Program-made: the position numbers and the translations under genes
NCBI GenBank assembly: GCA_029216955.1
Contig: JANAVB010002199.1
Span: 12,166,585-12,230,584, forward strand
Source of the DNA: Iris pallida
Taxonomy: Eukaryota > Streptophyta > Magnoliopsida > Asparagales > Iridaceae
Direction of reading: 5' to 3'
DNA length: 64,000 nt
The notes under the pieces: model-generated
Databases searched by the model: none
Told to the model about the DNA's origin: nothing
The model's input: only the letters and a program-made list of their open reading frames with translations
In this document: one piece after another, positions 1-14,960 of the stretch
How the letters are laid out: each line of letters opens with the position of its first letter
Numbering within the stretch: position 1 is the first letter of the stretch

Positions 1-2589
1 AATCTTTACTCCTAAAATTATATGTAGAAGTGAGAGTAAGGATCGATCGCACGGAGAGTAATTAGTATAATTTTATGCTATGTCAACAAGGATGGGGGGA
101 GAGAGTTTTGAATATGATAAAAGAAAATTTATGAAAAGCTAAAAACAATTAAAGTACTAAAATAAATCAAAGGAACAAATATTGGTCTCAGTCAACATTC
201 ACCATTGGAATATTAAAATTGATCATCGATGCAAGCATAAATTAACTTATACTTTGAATATTCACCGTTGGAAGTACCTTCTTATCTCTCATATGCTTAG
301 TTAATTAAAAACAAGCGATCTAATTAACTATAATTACTAAATAATCCAAAACAAGCACTGAAGATTTAATCTAGCAATTTCTTAAAGAACCAAGAGATCG
401 ATGAAGAAAAACAACACAAGCACAAGCGGTTGTATTTAGTTTTGTCAAAAGTTTTTCTCCTAAGATCTAATAAAACGAAGCAGTTTATTAAATCTTGGTT
501 TCTTTATAAATTAGAAAAATCAAACAATTACGGATTTGATATCTAATTAAGCAGTAGATCAAAATGAATAATAAACTAGTAGACCTCCTAGTAATTAAAC
601 AAAACAATCATGAAAATAGACATAGAAAAACATTCAATACTCAAAGTATAAATCAAACAAATAAATACAATTTAGATCTCACAAGTTTATTGATTCCAAG
701 TCTTCCGTTTCCTTCTACCAACAAGATTTTTAGCCGCACATGTTCATCAAAACTTCAAAAAAAAAGTTTGACAATAAGAAGAAGAGTTGTGTTGTGCTGG
801 TTCCCTTTTCTCATGATTTTCACCCCTTTTATAACCCTAATGTTATTTGAAGCCCACAATATCTCTCCACAAATCCTCTAAAAGTTACAACCTCTCAAAC
901 AAAAAAAAAACTAAGTCATAGAACAAGTAGAAAATAGTTATTTTCGTTCCTATTTTTGTTCACAGCATTTTTGACCCAACTTTAAGCCTGATTTTGTCCA
1001 TGATACAGCCTAAATTTCAAAATATGAAAGTTGTAGCTCTTTGTCTTAGCTTTTCAAATCTTTTTTAATCACCTCAATTGCATTTCAGAGGAGAAAGTTA
1101 TGTCCATTTTGGTAAAAGGTGTCAAAACTGTCCAAAATTGCAATTTAGCTCCAGTTTGCACTTTGTGTCTCCAATTGCATCCTAAAGCAAAATATAAATA
1201 TAATAAGTACCTTTAGTCATTAAATAAGCATAAAATGATAGATATTAAGGTATAAAAATATAATATTTTATGTTCTCATCACAAACTACTGCATTTGCAG
1301 CCAAATCATTTCTAGAATATGTTTAGGATACTATTTAGCCAACAGGACCAACTCTATGTAGGATTTGTAAAGTCTAGCTTTATAATTCTATCATCTTGCT
1401 TTGTCATATTAATATAGTCTGGTAAGAACTCATTGTTGTATTCATTTCCAGTATAAAGTCTAGCTTTACAATTCTATCATCTTATCATTCGACAGAGATC
1501 CATTTTAAAAGAGATACTGAAATGCCTTCTACCTTCATAATTACCTAATAATACCATTGATGTTCTCTAAGAGAGCCCACGGATACTTGGCACCTAGTTT
1601 TTAAGTATCAGTAAATAATTTACATTACAAACTTGCAAGATAATCCTATCTATGTAACACCTGGAGAAAGACGACTCCTCTGGACACCATATGCTATACA
1701 TAAGGACCCGTGTCCGTAAAAGCAACTCAACAAGTCTATACCTTCATTTATTTGTGCAAAATTTAGAAGAACAATAGAGGGATGGTGCAATCAATGACCA
1801 ATGTTCCCCCACTCCATCCTATTCTATGGAATATAAAACCTACTGTAGAACCATTTATATCAATGAAAACCCTCCTAGTATTCATCCCTTCAACACTAAT
1901 AAATTTACATACTAAGAGGTTGGTGCAAGTGCATGAAATTGGTCTTTGATACGAATGAGACACTAGATGATATGTGATAAGAGACCAATTCATGGGGGTT
2001 CATATAGATGTCAAGCCTGGAAGTAAGAGAATGACAGCTCTTACAAATTCTTCATCCAAAACATTGTCATGTCTATTGTATCGACTAATTTATATGCATG
2101 TTAGTTATGCTTTATATTACATGGTTGCCGCATTTTAGGGGCTATAGTACCTCAAGTAAGATGCAGACCAATAATAGTTCTGATAACTCTTCAAAAAATG
2201 TTGGGCTCTTCCGCCTCGACGACAGCCGGGGCCGGGACCTCTTCCTCCACCTTTTCCTACTCAACCTCCAACGCCGGATGAGCGACACTCTTTCTAGTCC
2301 TAGACAAAAAATTTCTTGTCGATGGCTCCAAAGAAAAGGAGTATAGAGAACCTAGAGAATGAATAAAAACCTAACATGGAAAGTTTAAAAATATTGGGGG
2401 AAATGGAAATAAAAACTTAAGGAATGGAAGGGGGAGGGAAATTGAAACTAAGGGAATGGGGGCGGGATGGAAATAAAAACCTTAAAACTTAAGGAATAGG
2501 GGGAGGGAAATGAAAACCTAACAAAGAAAGGGGAATAAAAACCTAAACAGGGGGGTTGTTCTCAAGTATAAATTTTTAATAGGAAGGAA
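1..2589. other. Unassigned AT-rich DNA, no gene seen
   Basis: No convincing coding region is present. Short open frames at 564-881 and 2098-2346 have no recognisable domain and a composition like the surrounding DNA. Positions 2380-2560 hold loose purine-rich repeats built on AAGGAATGGGGG and GGAAATGAAAACC, which may belong to the interior of the CACTA element ending at 2937. Positions 940-1150 read like retrotransposon LTR or untranslated sequence, but no ends can be defined. Confidence 0.5.
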
Positions 2590-2937
2590 ACAATTACAAC
2601 ATACATAAAAATGGGCCGTAAATGGGTCATCAACCAAAATGAGCAAAGCATGTCGTAAATGAATCTTTACTTACAACGCGCACAAATGTTGTAAATTAGT
2701 CTTCAATTACAACAAGCAAAACGTATGCCGCAAATTAGTCTTCAATTAAACACGCAAAAATACATGCCGTAAATGCGTCTTCTATTATGGCTTGCATATC
2801 AAACACACCATAAAAAAGACAAAAAAAATCTCTTTTACGACACACATATTTGCAAGCTGTAAAAGAGTATCATTTATAACGCACAGCAACTGTGCGCCGT
2901 AAATTGCGTGTCGTAAATGCTATATTTTCTTGTAGTA
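2590..2937. mobile_element. CACTA (En/Spm) transposon terminus, right end
   Basis: The segment ends TTTTCTTGTAGTA. Its reverse complement, TACTACAAGAAAA, is one base away from the common plant CACTA terminal inverted repeat CACTACAAGAAAA. Inside this end are at least eight copies of a subterminal motif (C/T)CGTAAAT or a close variant, near 2616, 2652, 2689, 2730, 2768, 2858, 2897 and 2911. Dense subterminal repeats of this sort are the transposase-binding hallmark of CACTA elements. No matching left end is found upstream, so the element is truncated or begins before the window. It is a different CACTA family from the one at 26445-44860, whose subterminal motif is TCGCTAA. Confidence 0.65.
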
Positions 2938-2939
2938 GG

Positions 2940-5050
2940 TGCTTGGTCTTTCTAAATCCTTGCCCCGACCTAAGATCTCCAAGCTCAACGAGAGGGTGTG
3001 AACCTGATCCACGGTCCACTGTAAGGAGGGATTTGGCGACAGCACGAAAAGCTGGATCTTGGCTCGCCTTGTCAGAGTCCAGAATGTCAATAACCGTACA
3101 GGAAGATGAGTCCACACATAGGGACTCCTGAGACACTTTGGCCACCAACCCAATCGGGGTAGATCGGGAAGCGATAGAGGAAACTTGCCTACCGCGCTCC
3201 TCCTCTGTATATGTCGACTCGTTTGCCCAGCTGGAACAGTCGGCCGACCTAGGTGGTATCCCGTGCTCGAGCATCTGCCTCTGGGTCGAAGATGACAATC
3301 TAGCTCTGGCAATGGCAACAACAACGACAACACCCTCCCTTGGATGCCCTGCTACAACAACATCGTCGATAAGCAGCGGCACGTCTGGGTGTCGTAGACC
3401 CTACGGGATGGGCTTGACGGCGACCGCCCCCACTAAGCTAGGGGCTGTAAGAGCACCCGGATCCCCCACCCCTGCACTAGCGCAAGTGAGCCTCTCGTAA
3501 TCCGCTTCTAGTCCAACAATTAGAAGCACAAAAGGTCCTGCTCCCAGAATAGAGGGCTCCCGTGGAGCCAAAAACCTATCCTTCTCCACCTGACTGTCGA
3601 TAGATGCCTCTTTGGGGATCCTCAGACCGGAAGAACCCCAAGTCAAAAATTGAGACATGCATATGAACCTCGCCCGAGGAAGAAGTCCCGATAGCCTAGG
3701 CCGAGGACTGTGTAGTCGTCCCTAACTCTTCTTCGTGCATCTTGCCTTTGCCTTTCACCATGCAGGAGGCCCTTAACACAGTGGTGCAGTTTGGAGCCTC
3801 GTTTCCTCTATAAAAATAGCCATTACAAAAAATTGGTCCATTTTCGTATATTACCTATTAACAAAAACTCTTGCGTTCCAGATGGATATTTTGATCAGAT
3901 CGAAAGATGTACGCCTAGAGTCAATATCCACAAGAACTCGAGAATAACTAGGTCAAGAGACCACCGCAGTGGCTCTGTCGAGCATAAGTTGCACGCTAAT
4001 GCATTGCACAATGGCAAAAACTGCCACTTTCACAAAGAGGTAATGGGGAAGCCCAGATAGGACTACCAAAACCAGAGCCACCGTTGATGCCAGGCTCGAA
4101 TCAAAAATGGAAAACCATATGAATATACACATAGGGTCCCAGGAGATGTACCATAGCTCATGAGACCTTAGCCGAATGTAGTCCTCTTCCAAGGTCGGGT
4201 AGATGAGTAGGTGCCTAGAGTCGATGACCCAAATGGAAACGCTTCCAGAGAAACCCACTAACGCAAAAAATCCACCGGACCACATCCACCGAAGGGCGGG
4301 CCTGGGAGAACTTCCCAATGAGTGTAAGACAGAAGGGGGCAAAGAGTAAGTCCACTTCATTCGCACCAAATTCGACCTCCGGAACCCCGTTAACAACCGA
4401 GTGAGGGCGAGGGGTAACACCAAGCTAGGCTGAAGTAGCAGTGCCAATCATTTCCTCCAAAAATGATCCGACTAAAGGAGGAGCGGCAGCTTGTGTGGAA
4501 CCACCCACCCTAGGCTCTGGTGGCACGAAGACTGGGGCAGAGGGAGCCGACAAGGGATCTGCCACTATGCCACCCGAGGGAAGAGAAATCCAGCCGAGGT
4601 GGCCACAAAAGAGGCCATGGGGGTCGCTGTCGAAACCCAAGACACCGAGCAGAAGGGGGTCGAGGGGACAACAGAAGGGATGGGGTAGGCATAGGGAGGC
4701 CGGACCACTCTCGGCAGGCCAAACCGTCGAGACCCAGAGTGCCATAATGAGAGCGTCTTCACAGCACCGTCCAACAGAGCCAACATCGGTCGATGGGGGG
4801 AAGGGTCATAAGAGGGGAGGGGGAAGCTACTTCAGGCCATCCCACCGCCGAAATCTCGGGAGAACCCCAAAGACTGCGGGGGATGGTGCAGAACTGGGAG
4901 GGAAACGAGCGGATGAACCAATGTGAGAAGAGGAAATTTAGGGTAGGGAAGAGGGGAGAATGTGGAGCCGAGGGGGGAGATTGCAGATGGGGGGTGGGGG
5001 AGAGAGCGCACCCCCCTGCCCCATGGCCCCAGCCGAACAACCTAATTGCC
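2940..5050 (-). pseudogene. LINE-type ORF1 (DUF4283-like) remnant
   Basis: Read on the minus strand, about 4440 to 3800 resembles the N-terminal domain of plant L1-like LINE ORF1 proteins (DUF4283, Ta11-like). In order I see a segment with GKFSQARPSV, then a stretch ending DPMCIFIWFSIFD, then LSGLPHYLFVKVAVFAI, then LDRATA followed by RVLVDIDS. These match the family's usual pattern of a KFS-x-RPS motif, a W/LPGLP motif, a D-x-x-T motif and an ARVLVEID-like end. The parts lie in two different frames with internal stops, so the gene is dead. From 3660 to 2900 a Ser/Pro-rich minus-strand frame may be the linker after this domain. No CCHC knuckle, endonuclease or reverse transcriptase is visible. 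The fragment abuts the CACTA end at 2937, so it may lie in its flank. The family call is fairly sure; the boundaries are not. Confidence 0.55.
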
Positions 5051-5092
5051 TAAGAGTGGGGGAAGGGGATCACCTAGGGTTTGGGTTTTTTT

Positions 5093-5093
<1 letters not shown>

Positions 5094-5161
<68 letters not shown>
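5094..5161. repeat. (TA)n microsatellite
   Basis: An uninterrupted alternating TA tract of about 68 bp lies just upstream (in minus-strand terms) of the LINE ORF1 remnant. The tyrosine/isoleucine open frames across it are artefacts of the repeat. Confidence 0.97.
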
Positions 5162-5164
<3 letters not shown>

Positions 5165-5404
5165 TATACTTCTAGTGTTTCAAAAAATAAAAAGATATCC
5201 TCGTTTTGTAAATCTCAATTGAAATAGTATTGGTATATCTCAGTTTTCTAACTGTTTTTAAAATTGGTAGTATCTCTTAATTTTTACAAATGGTGGGGTT
5301 ATATGCTAGTTTCGACATTTTGAATGGACTATTTGCTAAAATATTCCTTGTATGTATACAACAATTCTTAGCTTCCAAATAATTACAATAAATAAGTATT
5401 ATTA

Positions 5405-6960
<1,556 letters not shown>

Positions 6961-7620
6961 GCACATGGTCTATAAATAGGAGTGTTGTTTGAGGAAAAGC
7001 TCATTCGTTTATTCCTCTTCCATGCTTCACGTCGAAGACTCCACTGTACCACGATGACTACGATCTTCCTTGGTGAGTCTGGCAACACTTATGTCAGTCA
7101 TGGGCTAGGATCATAGATTTTTCTGTTCAAGGAAATGGCCAATTCGATGAGGAGCTTTGTCAGAAAACTAAGAAGACCTTAACTGATTATAAGTGGAGCA
7201 GTCGATGTTCATGCAGCGTGCTAACTGCATTCTACCCCGAGACGACGTAGAGTACCAAGATCTTGAATACAGGGTTTGGATTGATTGCCATTCCAAACTC
7301 TGTTCAACCATCACCTTATTCACATGGCAGAGGAGGTACGCATGCTACCAGCGGCTAATCCATGTAGTCAAAGACAGCACGGCTCATCCATATGGCCGAA
7401 GACGGAGCTGTGCGGGCTAGCAATGGCTTATCCACATGGTCGAGGAAGGAGCTGCACCTATCTTGAATAATTGAGGTAGACCCAGTTAGATAGATTGATT
7501 TTTTCTTTAAGTAATCATGAATATAAATAAAAATATGTAATAGACTTCCACTGTATTGTAATCATGAATATCAATAAAAAATCTTCTTTATGCACTTTTA
7601 AATATTGTTCAGTAGTTTCT
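6961..7620 (+). promoter_or_regulatory. Promoter-like TATA box and downstream polyadenylation-like signals, unclassified unit
   Basis: A strong TATA box, TATAAATAGG, lies at 6971-6980. It is followed about 550-610 bp downstream by several AATAAA-type signals (7526-7580). Between them are two diverged copies of a phrase about 50 bp apart, GGCTCATCCATATGGCCGA and GGCTTATCCACATGGTCGA. No open frame of interest lies between. The arrangement fits either an old solo LTR (promoter plus terminator) or a decayed non-coding unit. Confidence 0.25.
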
Positions 7621-8269
7621 TTAGCGAATGAGTTAATACCGACACTTTCTTTACGACACTTTCTTAATAAGTGTCATTAATTTTTCATAGTTCTCTCTAC
7701 TCACAAACCATTTCTACTTCTCTCGATCACTCTTTAACTTTTATATGACACTCGTAAGAGCTTACCAGACTTAGGCCTGTACACACATGATGGTCTGGAG
7801 GTGGACCCGAACCCCTTTCCTAAATCATAGTTGCATGAGCTCACAACTGAGGCAATCATTCCTTGCTCAAAGTATGGATGCAGTGCCTCTAGCTTAATTT
7901 TTGTTGTTGTCGTGGACACTTGTAACCTGAGCACACACGAGCACTATGGATCGAAGAGTATAGGTTGTTTATGTCAAGAAGATGTTTTTGGCCATTGCAT
8001 GTGGTCCTTTGAGTCTGGACTTGGGTTTTGAAGTTTTTTTCGAGACCACTATCACTAGTAGGCAGTAGAACACATCGACTACGAAGCACGCTCGTTTCGT
8101 GTTGTAGGACAGAGCCCAACACCGTATTTTTATGTTTTAAAACTAATGTTAAATTTTATATTTTTATAAATTCACCACACAATTCAACACACGGACGCAC
8201 ATGCACGAAGCACATGTACATTAGGATGTCGATGAATTTTTGGTAGGTATGTAAATGATCAGTAGATCA

Positions 8270-10026
8270 AATTAGGACCGAAAAGGTTGAATCTCGAGCT
8301 TATTTATGTGTTTTGTCTGTAATGATAGTGTATCGACGATGAACCACTGGTATACCAGTGCTCCGCTGACATGGAAAATCTTATTTGTTTAGTGATAGGT
8401 TTTCATCGTTTCGTGTATCTATCTTATTCAATCATACATAAGCCCATATTTCTTAGTATAGATTATGTGTGTGGTATTATCGATTGTTTTTACATGAATT
8501 TGGTAGACCGTAGGTAAAATCAAAAAACAAAAAGGGTCCTATCAGAGTTGTTTTGCACAGTTGAGAGTGCAGAATAGTATACCAACTATATATCATCGGT
8601 ATACTGCCTAGTTAGGATATGTCATGGTTTGTCCTATTTATTTAAGTTTAATTCACGATTATAGTACAGAATTTGGCCCAACATTGACCATGCCCATATT
8701 AATATTTTTTATGAATAAATATTAATTTTGTGGGTTTTCGTATTGTTTTGGGAGTTGTATCCCCTATCGGATTTCGGATTTCAAGATATGACTTGTCTTT
8801 GTGCTCGACGCCTACACTCGTGCACTAATTTTGAATAATTGTTTGATTTAATTAGATGTATTTTGGCAGTGGGTAATTGAGTGTGTGTATTGCATGCCCA
8901 ATGTATCATGTATCACGAGATACGAGAATATTCGTCAGTGATGGCTCGCAAATATTCTATACCTAACACACGTCATTCTAGATAAATTGTCCTATGTCCA
9001 TGACTTAAGAACCATAATGAAATCTAATATGGTAATTGATTATTTAAATCCATTTTATGCATTGGGAGGGGAGAATGTTCACGTTGCCGGTAATCTCAAT
9101 CACTAAGAGCCCCATGAGGCATGGACAACCACGATTGTCGTAGACTCCATGACCAACCAAGTACGTGTGTTGTTGCACCTTATTATCTATTTTGCTATCT
9201 GTTCTATTATTTAGTACCTGTTATGTTATGTTATGTTATGTTATGTTATGATTGTTATATGTTTTTAATGTGATCTAGTACCCTTGGCAATCCAAGTACT
9301 TGTAGTGCAGGTGATAGCAAGCTTGACTTGCATTTTACTAAGTTTTGTGATTACCCTAGCTAGTTAATGGTTCGTAACCCCTAATTAATGTTCGGTCGTG
9401 CATTCTGATTATGCGCTCTCTTTCTTGCTCGTATTTTTGTCTTGTATCGGTGTGTAGCTAGAGGCTAAGTTATACTAGAGAAACGGTCTACAATCTCGGT
9501 CCTTATTTTTACAAGTAGTGATCCTTCATCCGAGTGGTCTCTATGCACTTTCATCACTTTTCGTCTTCTTGCTCTATTATTCAGATTATGTTTCTATATA
9601 TATTTTATTTCTTTTATTTATTATTCTTGAGATGTATGCATTGGTACTATATTATTCTCGACCTTTATTTATTTAACAAATGTCTTTATTTTTGTTGTAT
9701 TTATTGTTATGGAATCTTGGTATTTTTGTTGAGTTTTGTTTTTTAGTTCGGCTTCCTTTGTGGTACTTATTACTTAAGATTTTGTCTCCACTAGTTTTGT
9801 TTGGCCGGATTTACCTATGGAGCCCAATGATCTTTCGTACCTTCTGATGGCTGATCTGTACCCTTAGATCAACATCCCCAAGGTGTGAGTGGGTTCTTTT
9901 TTTACCCTTGTCATGTTTATATTCATTTTGTGGCGTTAGTTCAAGAAAAATTTAGTTATATATTTTAGGAGTATGTTCCTTCTAACTTTTGTTTGCGTGA
10001 TGTACATATTAGACCTAGGCTGATAG
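8270..10026 (+). other. LTR-like debris related to the neighbouring gypsy LTRs
   Basis: No coding region. Around 9465-9520 the sequence GAGGCTAAGTTATACTAG followed by CAATCTCGGTCCTTAT resembles the conserved 3' LTR block seen in LARD (about 16140) and D (about 38806), which reads GAGACTAAGTTCTG followed by CCCGGTCCTT. This suggests a strongly diverged LTR relative, but neither end can be fixed. A pentanucleotide array lies inside at 9221-9250. Confidence 0.3.
9221..9250. repeat. (TTATG)6 pentanucleotide microsatellite
   Basis: Six perfect tandem copies of TTATG, preceded by a partial copy. No gene context. Confidence 0.95.
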
Positions 10027-10723
10027 TGTAGCTTCCCTTCCCAGAAATTCTTTTTGAAATATTTTTTATTATTTATTTGATTTAAATAGTGATTTTTGAA
10101 TTTTATAAATGATTATTTAGTTAATTATTACGGTAGATTATTTTAGCCATGGTTGAGTTTTAAAGTAACAGACGACTAGGAATCATGGCACGGATAGTGC
10201 AGTGACGTGCCTTGACTAGTGTATTAGCCATGCCAAGAAAGACCCAGCCATAAGAGTGTCCTAACTAGGAATACTAGGCCAAGTTGCGACTTAACCCTTA
10301 CTGAAGATTTATTTATTTATTAATTATATTATTGAGTTCTAGTTAACCCGGTTGCACCGAACTAGTCCAAATTGGACCCAAAACAAGCCCAAGCCCATGT
10401 AGTCATGCGGTACGTCCAGCGACATTCGTGTTGGTGTATTTTGGTATGATTGTGTTGTATTTCGTTTGAACGATCTAACAAATATTTTCTAAATATTCGT
10501 TAATTAAATGTTATAAATATCATTATTTGATATTCAATGATATTTGTATAAGGTGGGTCATTGTACATTTTGGGGTCATTAGACTGTACGTAATGGTATA
10601 TACACCATTACTGGTTTTTTGAATTTTGTTATTACTAGTATTATTAGTATTATTTTATTATCAATATTACTGAGGTTATTATTAAATAGTACTATTTTAT
10701 TATTATTGGTTATACGTGTGTGA

Positions 10724-11179
<456 letters not shown>

Positions 11180-11354
11180 TGGTTTATAACAAAAAGGAAA
11201 AGAAATAAAACTTACCCAAACCGAGCCCAGGGCCCAGCATCCCAGCCCAGCCGAGCTCGGTCTTAAGCCAGCCGGGCCAGGCCCACTTGCTCATTCCAGC
11301 ACACAGGTGAAGCCCCATCGCAGAAAAACCGACCCAAGTATATGCAGCAGAGCA

Positions 11355-11367
11355 TATATAAATAGGG
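11355..11367 (+). promoter_or_regulatory. LTR A core promoter TATA box
   Basis: TATATAAATAGGG is followed by a purine-rich GAGAGAGAGG stretch, in the middle of the LTR where the U3/R boundary is expected. The corresponding B LTR position (minus strand, near 30530-30490) has a similar TATATA motif followed by GGAGAGATCGGGAGAGAG. This supports a conserved retrotransposon promoter. Confidence 0.55.
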
Positions 11368-13019
11368 AGAGAGAGGTTTCGAGAGCAAACCCATCAAAAC
11401 TCTAAACCACTCAGTGCCTCCCCGACCTGGCGACCCTGACGCCATGCGCGCGTCGCCGCGGTAGCCGCCGGCCGGCAACAAGGCCGCCGCGCGCACGAGA
11501 AAGCGGCAGAAAGGACAGCAGCAACAGCAGCCTGGCGACCCACTTTGCGGGCGGGATTCTCCACTATCGTGCAGTCGTTCTACGATCTACCTGAACAGGT
11601 TCGAGCACAACATAACCAACTCCTAGTCCATTTAATTCGTTTGATTTTAGCCACTCTAGGTTTCCCGAAAAATCGACTCCAAGTCGACACAAATCCTGTT
11701 CGTAAACAGGGTGTAGTACTGTCCTCAAACCCCATTTTGGAAGGCTGTTCTCGGTCAATCCAGAGAGAAATCTAGGAATCTACTTGAACAGGTTTATGGA
11801 CAACCTGAAAGGGATTAAAACTCCATCATTAGTTTTAATTCTAAGAATTTATACAGTAGGATAAGCCAGCATGAAAATCAAGAAAAACCTGTGAAAACAG
11901 TTTTCGAAAACTTAAAAAATTCGCCGATACGACGTGCGTTCCGCCAATCCGGGCAACATGGTCGTACACCGTAAGCATCAAAAGGCGCGTACAGATATTG
12001 CGGACGTATGGGCTTTGACGGAATTCAAATTGGTCGCGTGTACGCGACGACTTTGATGCGTATCCGTCAAAATTTACCGTATCGGCCCCTTTGTAAATTT
12101 TCCAATTACTTCGTGCACGTTCGTCAGATCGAGACGAAACTTGCACTCTAAGCCCCCTGAATTTCCCGAATTATTTTTCAAATTTTCTAATGAATTATTT
12201 TCAATAATTCATTTCTATATAATTAATTTTTGATCATTAATGCTCCTTACCGTGACTTGGATTTCTAGAGCATCAGGGATGCCAGTCTCTGAAAACTTTC
12301 TTTTTGAAGTTTGATGTAGACGAGATTACCTTCACGTTGATACATCATGTCCCATTCCAACTTGTTCCCTTGTACTCTTTTTGCTTCGTGCAAGTTCGGG
12401 TCAAGTTAGACCATTTTAATTATTAATTGAATTTCCACTCTTTTCCTGGATCCTCATATGCACGTTACCGTGACTATTAATTTAGGAGCACCAGACTAGT
12501 CTTTTCCTTGGAAGCAACTTGTCATGCCTGATCTACTCGAGACGCTCTTCACCCATGACCTTCGTGTCCCACTCAGACACTCCATTTTGTGCTCCATTTC
12601 CTTCGTGCAACTTTTGGGTCAATTTAGACCAATTTATCGTCTGCCTAATTCGTGACTTAATTTCTAATTTAATTTTGGGACCCGACATCGGTCCAATCCA
12701 GTCGACCCAATATATGGCCCTGGCCTATTTTGAGCCTACTATGCACGCGCCACTTGCGTGCCCCCGATTTGATCTCCCTTGTGCTCCCATTCCATCCGTA
12801 ATTTTAATTGGTTTAATTTATAAATTAATTAAATCTTGGCTTCGACTTTGCCTAAACTTGGCCAAACGTCCGACCCAGTTTGGCGTGGACCCTACCATAA
12901 CTGCCCTTACATCCCACTGATGTGTCTGCATTTTTCCCTATTGGGAAATACGTTTATTTTATATAAAAATATCTCTTTTTCCATCTCTTTTATATATGTA
13001 TATATTTGTACATATATAA

Positions 13020-13640
13020 TATAGTGTATAATACACTCCTTCTCCCTCTACATTTAGACAACTCATTCTCTCTCTTCCCACACAACCCCCTCACCCCCTG
13101 TACCCGAACACACAGCCCCCCATCTCTCTCTCTCTCTCTACTCTCTCTCTCTAAATATCTTTCTCTCTCTCTATTCTAACCCTCTCTCTTTATATATATA
13201 TATATGTTATATATATATACCCACACATAACTCTCTTACTCTCACCCCTCTCACATCATCCCTCTCTCTCCCGTACTGGTACAGCCCCCCCATCTCTATC
13301 TCACATTCTCTCTCCCTCTTTCAATAATATCACACTCTCTCTCCTCCCTTTTAAATTACACACATATATATTTCTCTCTCTCTCTCTCTTCTCTCCTTAC
13401 ACAAACACACACAACCCATCACCAGCATACACCCCCCTTTTTACAGCCGACAACACCATCCTTCTCTTCTTCTTCATTATCATCATTCTCTCCTTCTCTT
13501 CTTCTTCTTCATTATCATCATCATCCCCACCATCACCACATCACCATTATCAACACCATCTCCATCACTATTTTAACAAACACCACCACTATCACAACCA
13601 TCCCTCCTCTTCTCCTCCTCCTCCTAGCCGAGCCGCGTGT
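13020..13640 (+). repeat. CT-rich pyrimidine tract in LARD 5' LTR
   Basis: About 600 bp of strongly strand-biased C/T sequence, including runs of (CT)n near 13120-13160 and 13373-13395, (TA)n near 13190, and TTC/ATC repeats at 13465-13600. It lies directly downstream of the TATA-like motif at about 12959, so it would be the start of the transcript. The 3' LTR has the same tract at about 19870-20470, with a longer (CT)n run at 20197-20234. Confidence 0.85.
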
Positions 13641-14339
13641 CGCCGCCACAGCTGGCCGTGCCGCCGCCGCAGGCCGGCCTCCGCCGTGCGAGGAAGTGCG
13701 GCCACTGCCCACAGCAGAACAAGCAGTGCGCAGCAGCAGGCCGCGTGCGCACAGGCTGCCGTACGCCGCCGTGCGCCACGTGGCCGGCCATCCCCCACTC
13801 CGGAGAACCCCCGGGCAGGCCCCAGTGACTTAATCCCCCGTCCCCGGCGCGAGAAACACCCGATTCGGGCATTTTGCACGGAGTTCCGTTAATGCGCGCG
13901 CGGGAAGGTTCCAGAATTCGTGCTTCGAGGCAGCGACTTCGTGCCGGTTTTTCAGAAAATCCGACTGTTAGATCGACGATTTCTTTGCTCCGTCTCAATC
14001 TCGGTATATCCACCTTCACTCCTCTCAAATTTCACCCGTTAATTTCGTCGTTTGATACATCAAAACCGGCCACCAAGTTGACGTTTTAAATTGTGTTATT
14101 TTTGGACAGTTTCGTGACGCCAACTTCGCGGGTTCGTATCTTCGTCGTCGCAGCTTCGGTTGGCGCACTACCAGTTCCTGTGAGAAGCTGGTATAACCCT
14201 CTTTCTGCCCCCTTTAGATTTCATTTCAGTTTGAGCTTGTTAGGTCGGTCGAATTCGATGCCAAAGTTGGCCATTCGAATTCTTAGTGTTGCACTTATAA
14301 AATTTCATTTTTGAACTCGGGACTCCGGATTCAATTTCT

Positions 14340-14960
14340 GACACCACCAGTAAACTCGTGGCATCGTTCTGGCATGTTTTCATATAATGTTTGCTTGATT
14401 TGGAGGACGTGGGCCCTGGCACGCATTTCGGTGCAAAGCGGGTCCCACTTTCTGGTCAACGGGTCATTTTGAGTTCGGCTCATCGGAATCCAACTCCGGA
14501 TATACCATTGAGTTCGTATCGTCATTCTGGACTCGTTGACATATAATTTGCTAGGTTTTAGTAGACGTTGGTTCCGGCACGCATTTCGGTGCAAGTCGGA
14601 TACCAATATCCGGGTCAGCGGGTCATTTTGAGTTCGGCTCATCAGAATCCAATTTCGGATATACCGTTGAGTTCGTATCGTCATTCTGGACTCGTTGACA
14701 TATAATTTGCTGAGTTTTGAGGACATTAGCTCCGACACGCTTTTCCGTGCAAATTTGTTTCCAATGTCCTGGTCAACGGACCAATTTGAGATCGGGTCAA
14801 CGGAATCCAATTCTGGATATACCGTTGGGTTCGTATCGTCATTCTGAATTTGTGGACATATAATTTGTTAGATTTTGTGCACTTTTATTTTGACATATTT
14901 TTCGGTGCAAAGTGTGTCCAATGACGGACATCATTTTGGTCCAAAATTACCGTTTTGCCC
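14340..14960 (+). repeat. Tandem array of about 159-bp units in LARD 5' LTR
   Basis: The phrase ATATACC(A/G)TTG(A/G)GTTCGTATCGT recurs at about 14500, 14659 and 14817, so the period is 158-159 bp. A more diverged unit lies upstream from about 14340. Each unit also has a CACGC(A/T)TTTC(C/G)GTGCAA phrase. The array is repeated in the 3' LTR (21210-21830). LTRs A (from about 23700) and B hold a single related unit. Confidence 0.85.

Noticed and set aside
564..881. 105-codon plus-strand open frame
   Set aside because: Low-complexity Asn/Thr/Ser/Leu composition as expected from AT-rich DNA; no domain, promoter or splice context.
9534..9746. 70-codon hydrophobic frame resembling a membrane peptide
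   Set aside because: Phe/Tyr/Leu richness follows from T-rich DNA; no homologous feature and no gene context.
13081..13130. CCCT/CACCCC-rich stretch as telomere-like repeat
   Set aside because: No regular CCCTAAA array; it is part of the pyrimidine tract of the LTR.
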